From Anaerolineales bacterium (GTDB taxonomy: Bacteria > Chloroflexota > Anaerolineae > Anaerolineales > Villigracilaceae): a stretch of DNA of 6,196 nt. The first letter of the stretch is position 1, and each line of letters starts with the position of its first letter. The translations under genes were made by a program, and so were the position numbers. The stretch is taken from assembly GCA_016928525.1 (NCBI GenBank), contig JAFGKO010000305.1:1-6196 (forward strand), written 5' to 3'. This document shows positions 1 through 4,750 of the stretch, one piece after another. Below the pieces are notes generated by a model that ran no database searches, was not told the DNA's origin, and worked only from the letters and a program-made list of their open reading frames with translations.

Positions 1-81
1 CTTCCCATTTCCATGCGTCCTTTCTTATCAGTTGAAGAACGCAAGTTCCACTTAAACCGCTGGTCCGAAAATCGGGGGTAA
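1..81 (+). other. Open frame at the window edge ending at TAA 79-81; origin unknown
   Basis: The frame is open from base 1 and stops at TAA 79-81; an ATG at 13 would give a 23-residue peptide (begins MRPFLSVEERK). It is in the same frame as the Nudix remnant that follows. It may be the 3' end of an upstream gene cut by the window, or the degenerate 5' part of the Nudix gene separated from the rest by the stop. The residues do not resemble a normal Nudix first strand strongly enough to decide. I recognise no family. Confidence 0.25.
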
Positions 82-429
82 CCGCAAAATGAGTCAAACC
101 ATTTTAAGCACAAATGGGAAATGCCGGGCGGCAAGGAGGATCCGGGCGAAACCTTGAGCGACTGCTTGATTCGAGAAGCCAAAGAAGAAACCGGGCTCGA
201 TATTGTTATCACCCACGTCATGGGGGCCTCGGAAGGTGAAATCCCCACCCTGCGCCTCGCCTACCTCTTTCTCTCCGCCAATGTGATTGGCCCCGACACC
301 GTCACTCTCAGCGATGAACATGACGCCTACCAGTGGGTCACCCCCCAGCAGGCGCTCGATCTCGACCTCTGCCCCGGCCTGATCCCTTTCATTCAGTCGC
401 TGGCATCAAGCGAAGCTTCAACGAGGTAA
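82..429 (+). pseudogene. Nudix hydrolase, N-terminally truncated (probable remnant)
   Basis: A complete Nudix box is visible: the G-x5-E part (GKEDPGE, from about base 130) is followed by seven residues and then REAKEETGL, matching GX5EX7REUXEEXGU. This is the metal-binding helix that cleaves nucleoside diphosphates linked to another moiety. The usual strand before the box is also there in frame upstream of the ATG at 121 (HFKHKWEMPGG), so homology reaches back to at least about base 91. The frame is then closed by TAA 79-81, and the 25-35 residues that normally form the first strands are missing. ATG 121 has no good ribosome binding site and would start inside the fold, so a functional start is hard to find. 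ATG 89 has a G-rich stretch upstream but is in another frame. The C-terminal half looks normal. The stop lies 4 bases before the STAND gene, suggesting a former operon. Substrate cannot be inferred. A sequencing error in 70-90 is an alternative to true decay. Confidence 0.7.
423..427 (+). promoter_or_regulatory. Ribosome binding site for the GTG start at 434
   Basis: GAGGT lies 6 bases upstream of GTG 434 and overlaps the end of the Nudix frame (TAA 427-429). It supports GTG 434 as the start of the STAND gene and suggests translational coupling with the frame upstream. Confidence 0.55.
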
Positions 430-433
430 TCTT

Positions 434-3400
434 GTGGCCGCAAAGTGGAAAACCATCACGTTGTTCATCTCGTCGACTTTCCGCGACATGCACGCGGAGC
501 GGGACGAGCTTAACAATGTGGTTTTTCCGGCTCTGGCTGATCGCCTGAAAACGCGCCGCTGCCGTTTGGAGCCGATCGACCTGCGCGTCGGCGTGGAAAC
601 TGACAGCTCACAGACCGAACGCGAGCGCGAGCTGCAGATCCTTAAGGTATGCCTCGCTGAAATTGAGCGTAGCCGGCCGTTCCTGCTCGTTTTGCTGGGC
701 GACCGCTATGGCTGGGTTCCGGGCAGTGACCGCATCGAGGCCGCGTCCGGCGAGGCGGGTTTCACGCCGGATGACAATGGCGGCAGCGTCACTGCGCTGG
801 AGATCGAATACGGACTGCTGAAGAAGGAACCGGTCCAGCGGCGGAGATGCCTGCTCTGCATGCGCGACCCGCTGCCCTATGACCGGATGCCGAAAAAGAC
901 AGCCGCGATTTACAGCGATGCCCACGCCACCGACCCCGATGCGCCCGACCGCGTCCAGCGTCTGAAAAAACTGAAAGCAAAGATGTTGGCCGATCCTGAA
1001 CTGGCATCGCATCGCCTGCCCTACCGACTGGACTGGAACGACGCCCCGCAACTTCCTGACGTCGAAGGCGAATACGGAATCAAGGCATGGGGACAAAAGG
1101 TTGAAAAAGCGCTATGGGTTTTAATCGACGACGAGACCCGCGAGTTCGCCGCACAGGAAGAGCCGACCTGGCAGGAGGAGGAACAGTTTGTCATCGAGGA
1201 ATTCGTTGAGCGCCTCAACGGCAGCTTTATCGGACGTGAGGCACTCGTTGGAGAGGCACTGGATCTTGCAGCATCGCCGACGGACGATAGCTCACCATGG
1301 GGACTTTGCTTTGAAGGCAAAACGGGATCCGGCAAGAGTGCGCTGTTCGCGCACCTGCATCACGAATTGTCTCAGCAGAAGGAGATGCTTTTGCTGTCCC
1401 ACGCCGCCGGGGTATCACCGCGCTCCGGACAGACCGAATGGATGCTGCGCCGCTGGATCGGGGAACTAGGCGATGTGCTGGGCGAAACACCGGACGCGCC
1501 GGAAGACATCAGGCCCGAGGATCTGGAAAAGCTGTTTGCCCAGCTGCTCCACCGTGCGGCAACCGGGCGGCGCGTAGTATTGCTGGTGGATGCGTTGAAT
1601 CAATTTGTGCGCACCGACCGGGCCCGCACCGTCTCCTGGCTACCGGCCATCCTGCCGGACAACGTCCGGTTCATCGCCACCGCCATTCCCGGCGATGAGA
1701 CCCGCAACCTGTCGCAGCGCAAAGGACTGAAGCGTTTCGAGGTGCCGCCGCTGGATGTCTCGGAGGCCGACAGGGTAACGGCGCAGGTCTATGGCCGCTA
1801 CCATCGCCAACCGAATAAAGAGGTGGTGCAGGCCGTCATGGCGCTGCGCCTGCCCGATGGCTCCCCCGCCGCCGGCAATCCCCTGTGGCTCACCCTCGCG
1901 CTCGACCTTCTGAACCAGCTGGATACCGACGACTTTACCGCCGCCGAAGCCGGCACCGGCGGATCGCCGGAAGAAAAACTGCGCCGCATGGTCCTGGAAC
2001 GCGCCCGCAACCTGCCGCCCGACGTGGAAGGGCTCTACGGACACCTCCTGACCCGCGTCGAAAAGGTAGCCGGCAGGGAAGAAACCCGCGCATTGGCCGC
2101 ACTCATCGCCCTCAGCCGCAACGGCTGGCGCGAAGAGGATTTCCAGCACCTCCTGCCCAAAGCCACCGCATTGATCGCTTCCAACGATCAACGATCAACC
2201 ATCAACGCTGAACTATGCCACTGGGATCCCCTGCGCTTTGCCGTGATGAGACGGTGCTTCCGGATGCATCTGGTCAAACGCGGCGCACTGGAGCAGTGGG
2301 AATTTGCGCATGCCACCCTGCGCCAAGCCATCCTGCAGCGGATCGATAACGACTGGCAAACCGGGCGGAATGACAACCTGCAACAGGCCATGTATTCCTG
2401 CGGAGCGGATTATCTCGAAACCCTGCCGCCGGGAACGAGTGTGCGGAAAGATGAAATCATGTGGCAGATGCTCGGAACGCGTGATGCACCGCGTGTCGCG
2501 AGCTACTATGCACAACCCACATCCGATAGCGAACTTTTAGCTCTTTTCTTGATGGAAGAAAAACACACTTCATCGGACTCGCTGCTATGTTTTGCCTCCT
2601 CATTACTAGACGTTAAAAACAGCCAGCAGAGAGCAGCGATAGCCCATAAGTTTATATACGATCTTTACGATGCGTTGAATACAGAAAGTCAATTGGAGCT
2701 ACAAGAACTCATCCTTACTGATAGCCTGGCAACACTCTTAAACTTAGTCGACACCGAACCGAATATCACACATACCCAACGTACCATAACGGTTTGTTGT
2801 AACAAAATGGGCGACGTGCGCTTAAATCGGGGCGACCTTACAGGAGCATTGCAGCACTATGAGGCAGCGCGCGGCAATGCTAAACGCCTAGCCTTTATTC
2901 AACCAGAAAGTGCTTTCTGGCACGACTTCGCAATGAGCCTAGTGAATTGTGGTGACGCATATCGAAGCCAAGGTAACACGGAAAAGTCTCTAGAGAGCTT
3001 ACAATATGCACTTGACATTGCAACACGCGGAGCACAGTCAAAATCAAGCAGCACTGACTGGCAGTCCTCTCTCTTCACAATCAATAGCTACATAGGAGAG
3101 GTAGCCAAAGACAAAGGAGATATCAAACAATCACTGGAGTACTTTCGCATTGCAAAAAAAATTGCAGAGCGCATGGAAGAAAGCGAACGTGGGAATACGT
3201 ACTGGAAGAACGCCCATGCGGCCAGTCATAGATTGATTGGCGAAATTCTCCAAGATCAAGGAAACTTTAGAGACGCGTTGCTGCACTTCTACAAATCCCT
3301 TTCCATTCTAGAACACCTAACAGATGCCAACCCACTCAACACCGAATGCCAACGAAACCTCTCCGTGAGCTATAATAAGATAGGCGACGTGCAACACATC

Positions 3401-3943
3401 CAAGGAGACCTCACGGGTGCCCTAAAGCGCTACCCAGATGCCCTCACCATCCGAGAGCGCCTCGCCGACTCCAACCCTGATAACGCCTTCTGTCAAAGGG
3501 ATCTCTCTGTAAGCCTCAATAATGTCGGCAACGTACAACGCGACCAAGGAGACCTCAACGGTGCCTTGAGGAGCTACCGAGATGCCCTCGCCATCCGAGA
3601 GCGCCTCGCCGATGAAGACCTAAGCAATATTAAAGCCCAGCTTGATCTAATATCAAACACCGACAATATCGGAATAGCACTTCTAGATGCGGGAAAGTCA
3701 CAAGATGCGCTTGGTTTATTTCTATCTTTACAGCTTAAGATACAAGGTCTTATTGCGCTACAACCAGACAACCATGACTTGCTCAGGGAATATTCGATAC
3801 TCTTCAATCATATTGGTGACGTACACCTAGACCAAGGTGACCAATTGGAAGCTCTCAAAGACTACCGCAATGCCCTCTCTATACAAGAGAACCTCATCAA
3901 GAAAAACCAAACATTAAAAAATGGCAACACGACCTTTCTTTGA
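434..3943 (+). CDS. STAND NTPase: DUF4062 - NACHT/P-loop NTPase - TPR array (zero-frame product, 1169 aa)
   Basis: Large cytosolic signalling NTPase; no signal peptide or membrane segment is seen. Residues about 6-100 are a DUF4062 domain of the TEP1/NPHP3 kind: FISSTFRDMHAERDEL near residue 11, then DLRVGV at 49, and FLLVLLGDRYGWVPG. A linker leads to FIGRE (265-269), as commonly precedes a NACHT module. Walker A is GKTGSGKSA (295-303) and Walker B is VVLLVDALNQ (381-390); the strand RFIATAIPG follows as a sensor-like element. A helical/winged-helix region spans about 540-660. TPR units of 48 residues start at residue 775. In STAND proteins the NTPase is a switch, the repeats sense a ligand, and the N-terminus signals; DUF4062 as the effector is inferred, its activity unknown. 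The frame ends at TGA 3941-3943 in the middle of TPR unit 9, and the missing part continues in the -1 frame to 4539. Bases 2520-4430 are AT-richer than both flanks. It is a candidate antiviral STAND protein, not matched to a named system. Confidence 0.9.
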   Translation: MAAKWKTITLFISSTFRDMHAERDELNNVVFPALADRLKTRRCRLEPIDLRVGVETDSSQTERERELQILKVCLAEIERSRPFLLVLLGDRYGWVPGSDRIEAASGEAGFTPDDNGGSVTALEIEYGLLKKEPVQRRRCLLCMRDPLPYDRMPKKTAAIYSDAHATDPDAPDRVQRLKKLKAKMLADPELASHRLPYRLDWNDAPQLPDVEGEYGIKAWGQKVEKALWVLIDDETREFAAQEEPTWQEEEQFVIEEFVERLNGSFIGREALVGEALDLAASPTDDSSPWGLCFEGKTGSGKSALFAHLHHELSQQKEMLLLSHAAGVSPRSGQTEWMLRRWIGELGDVLGETPDAPEDIRPEDLEKLFAQLLHRAATGRRVVLLVDALNQFVRTDRARTVSWLPAILPDNVRFIATAIPGDETRNLSQRKGLKRFEVPPLDVSEADRVTAQVYGRYHRQPNKEVVQAVMALRLPDGSPAAGNPLWLTLALDLLNQLDTDDFTAAEAGTGGSPEEKLRRMVLERARNLPPDVEGLYGHLLTRVEKVAGREETRALAALIALSRNGWREEDFQHLLPKATALIASNDQRSTINAELCHWDPLRFAVMRRCFRMHLVKRGALEQWEFAHATLRQAILQRIDNDWQTGRNDNLQQAMYSCGADYLETLPPGTSVRKDEIMWQMLGTRDAPRVASYYAQPTSDSELLALFLMEEKHTSSDSLLCFASSLLDVKNSQQRAAIAHKFIYDLYDALNTESQLELQELILTDSLATLLNLVDTEPNITHTQRTITVCCNKMGDVRLNRGDLTGALQHYEAARGNAKRLAFIQPESAFWHDFAMSLVNCGDAYRSQGNTEKSLESLQYALDIATRGAQSKSSSTDWQSSLFTINSYIGEVAKDKGDIKQSLEYFRIAKKIAERMEESERGNTYWKNAHAASHRLIGEILQDQGNFRDALLHFYKSLSILEHLTDANPLNTECQRNLSVSYNKIGDVQHIQGDLTGALKRYPDALTIRERLADSNPDNAFCQRDLSVSLNNVGNVQRDQGDLNGALRSYRDALAIRERLADEDLSNIKAQLDLISNTDNIGIALLDAGKSQDALGLFLSLQLKIQGLIALQPDNHDLLREYSILFNHIGDVHLDQGDQLEALKDYRNALSIQENLIKKNQTLKNGNTTFL
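2183..2207 (+). repeat. Heptamer tandem repeat inside the STAND gene
   Basis: Two exact copies of AACGATC (2183-2189, 2190-2196) are followed by AACCATC (2197-2203) and a partial AACG. The tract encodes a polar loop (SNDQRSTIN) in the winged-helix/helical region between the NTPase and the sensor. Because 7 is not a multiple of 3, gain or loss of one copy would break the frame. Confidence 0.6.
3386..3612 (+). repeat. Nearly identical neighbouring TPR units at DNA level
   Basis: Bases 3429-3468 and 3573-3612, exactly 144 bases apart, agree at 38 of 40 positions (core GCCATCCGAGAGCGCCTCGC versus the same with CACC). The similarity reaches back, more loosely, to about 3386 and 3530. This indicates recent duplication or gene conversion between units 5 and 6, whereas other units are diverged. 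Confidence 0.75.
3916..3922 (+). other. A AAA AAT heptamer at the frame break (candidate -1 slippery site or 1-nt indel)
   Basis: The zero frame reads TTA AAA AAT GGC here, so AAAAAAT sits in the X XXY YYZ register of a -1 slippery site. A -1 slip gives AAA AAA TGG CAA, which joins the frame that stays open to TAG 4537-4539. The zero-frame TGA is 19 bases downstream (3941-3943). I see no strong stem in the next 40 bases; only a weak CACG/CGTG pairing (3928-3931 with 3962-3965) and CCAAATTGG (3951-3959). No clear upstream Shine-Dalgarno-like stimulator is visible. A lost A in an original run of seven would look the same. Confidence 0.6.
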
Positions 3944-4539
3944 CCTTAAGCCAAATTGGAAACGTGCTATCTGAGAGGGGCGACGTCCAGGAGGCAACAA
4001 AGAATTACATAAATGCAATCGTTATTATCCAACAACTGACCAATGACAATCCAGATAATGCAGAATGGCAACATACCCTCCACGTGCTTCAAAATGATAT
4101 CGGTAACATTGCGTTTCTCCAAGGCAACCTGAACAACGCACTTATTTACTATAGAGATGCCCTCACCATTGCACATCGAATGACCGAAAACCTCCCCAAT
4201 AATAACTCATGGAAACGCAACCTCGCAGTGAGCATGCAAAACATCGGCAAAACACTATGCGACAAAGGCGACCTAAATGGTGCAGCACAAAGCTTCCTTG
4301 ATTCACTTGCAGTTCAAAAGCAATTAGCGAATGTCAATCCCAACAATATAGAATGGCAACGTGATCTCTTTATGGGGTATGCAAACATGGCAATAGCTAC
4401 TGAACAGAATAAGCTGAGGGATGCTAAAATCTGGTGGCACAAGGCCTACGAACAGCTAAGCGGCATGAAGCAGCGCGGCATCATGCTGCCGACCGATGAG
4501 CAGTATCTGGGATGGTTGAAAGAAAAGGCGGGAGAATAG
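3922..4539 (+). CDS. C-terminal part of the STAND protein in the -1 frame (TPR units 9-12 and C-terminal cap)
   Basis: This is not an independent gene: the frame continues TPR unit 9 at WQHDLSLTLSQIGNV, exactly where the upstream frame loses the consensus. A TTG at 3940 could be called as a start but lies in the middle of a TPR helix and has no convincing ribosome binding site. Joined by a -1 shift, the whole protein has 1368 residues, of which this part supplies 205 (four TPR units, 9-12). After unit 12 comes a short cap ending in the stop TAG 4537-4539. The cap is GC-rich (about 60% at 4441-4500), unlike the AT-richer repeats before it. The continuing repeat register and lack of stops over 600 bases argue that the segment is, or until recently was, translated. 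Alternatives are a recently inactivated gene or a base-calling error. Confidence 0.85.
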   Translation, partial: WQHDLSLTLSQIGNVLSERGDVQEATKNYINAIVIIQQLTNDNPDNAEWQHTLHVLQNDIGNIAFLQGNLNNALIYYRDALTIAHRMTENLPNNNSWKRNLAVSMQNIGKTLCDKGDLNGAAQSFLDSLAVQKQLANVNPNNIEWQRDLFMGYANMAIATEQNKLRDAKIWWHKAYEQLSGMKQRGIMLPTDEQYLGWLKEKAGE

Positions 4540-4626
4540 AAATTAGAGAACGGAGATCACAAGATAGCTTATTCTGCATAGCCGCAGCGAAACAAGAAGG
4601 TCGGACAATGGAGACAGGTTGTAGCG

Positions 4627-4685
4627 TCGCCTCTATGAGGCGATTGTTGGCTCGCAGAGCCACCGCCATACCCTTGGCGAGCAAG
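4627..4685. repeat. Cluster of three small hairpins (possible REP-like palindromic element)
   Basis: Hairpin 1 is TCGCCTC-TAT-GAGGCGA (4627-4643, perfect 7-bp stem). Hairpin 2 is TGGCTC-GCA-GAGCCA (4648-4662, perfect 6-bp stem). Hairpin 3 is CTTG-GCGAG-CAAG (4673-4685, 4-bp stem). Bases 4650-4655 (GCTCGC) can instead pair with 4677-4682 (GCGAGC), which excludes hairpins 2 and 3. No T-run follows, so a terminator is unlikely. A dispersed REP/MITE-like element or a leader structure for the downstream gene are both possible. Confidence 0.6.
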
Positions 4686-4737
4686 TGAATATTGAATGAG
4701 CCTTAACGAACGCGGACTGCATCATGATTTAGGAATA

Positions 4738-4743
4738 AAGGAG
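4738..4743 (+). promoter_or_regulatory. Ribosome binding site for the RelA/SpoT-like gene
   Basis: AAGGAG lies 7 bases before ATG 4751, an optimal spacing. An in-frame TAA at 4736-4738 excludes any upstream start, so this site fixes the start codon. Confidence 0.85.
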
Positions 4744-4750
4744 CGGGATT

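Larger units (their letters stand above)
2756..4479 (+). repeat. Twelve tandem TPR units of 48 residues (144 nt period)
   Basis: Unit starts by codon: 2756, 2900, 3041, 3185, 3329, 3473, 3617, 3761, 3905, 4048, 4192, 4336. Units are 144 nt, except unit 2 (141 nt, one codon short) and unit 9 (3905-4047, 143 nt, which carries the frame break). The consensus of a unit starts NPDNxxWQRDLSVS, continues with xxIGDVxxxQGDL, then xxALxxYxxALxIxxRL. The W/C-Q-R-D-L-S and G-D-V...G-D-L positions recur in most units; units 5, 6, 10 and 11 are closest to consensus, units 1-4 and 7 are more diverged. These are helical-pair repeats typical of protein-protein recognition, here the presumed sensor of the STAND protein. 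Confidence 0.88.
4540..4750. other. Intergenic region between the STAND gene and the RelA/SpoT-like gene
   Basis: About 210 bases without a supportable gene. There is no rho-independent terminator with a T-run after TAG 4539, and no convincing -35/-10 pair. The 3' half holds a group of hairpins (4627-4685) and the RBS of the next gene. The gap is long for tight operon coupling, so the downstream gene may have its own promoter. Confidence 0.6.

Noticed and set aside
608..1096. Antisense open frame of 162 codons
   Set aside because: It lies fully opposite the DUF4062 coding region, has no family-like motifs, and is explained by high-GC codon use on the + strand.
1640..2191. Antisense open frame of 183 codons, Gly-rich
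   Set aside because: Shadow of the NTPase region, low-complexity composition, no recognisable domain or RBS.
2756..4479. Regular spacing considered as CRISPR-like array
   Set aside because: The period is 144 nt, repeats are degenerate and fully coding; it is a TPR array.
3940..4539. Independent gene starting at TTG 3940
   Set aside because: The start is in the middle of a TPR helix and the frame continues the upstream repeat in exact register, so it is the 3' part of the STAND gene.
4690..4730. Possible promoter for the RelA/SpoT-like gene
   Set aside because: TTGAAT and CATGAT can be picked out, but the spacing is about 25 bases and no pair fits a sigma-70 promoter.
4540..4750. tRNA or structured ncRNA gene in the gap
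   Set aside because: No cloverleaf, no T-loop GTTCGAATC-like sequence; only short separate hairpins are seen.
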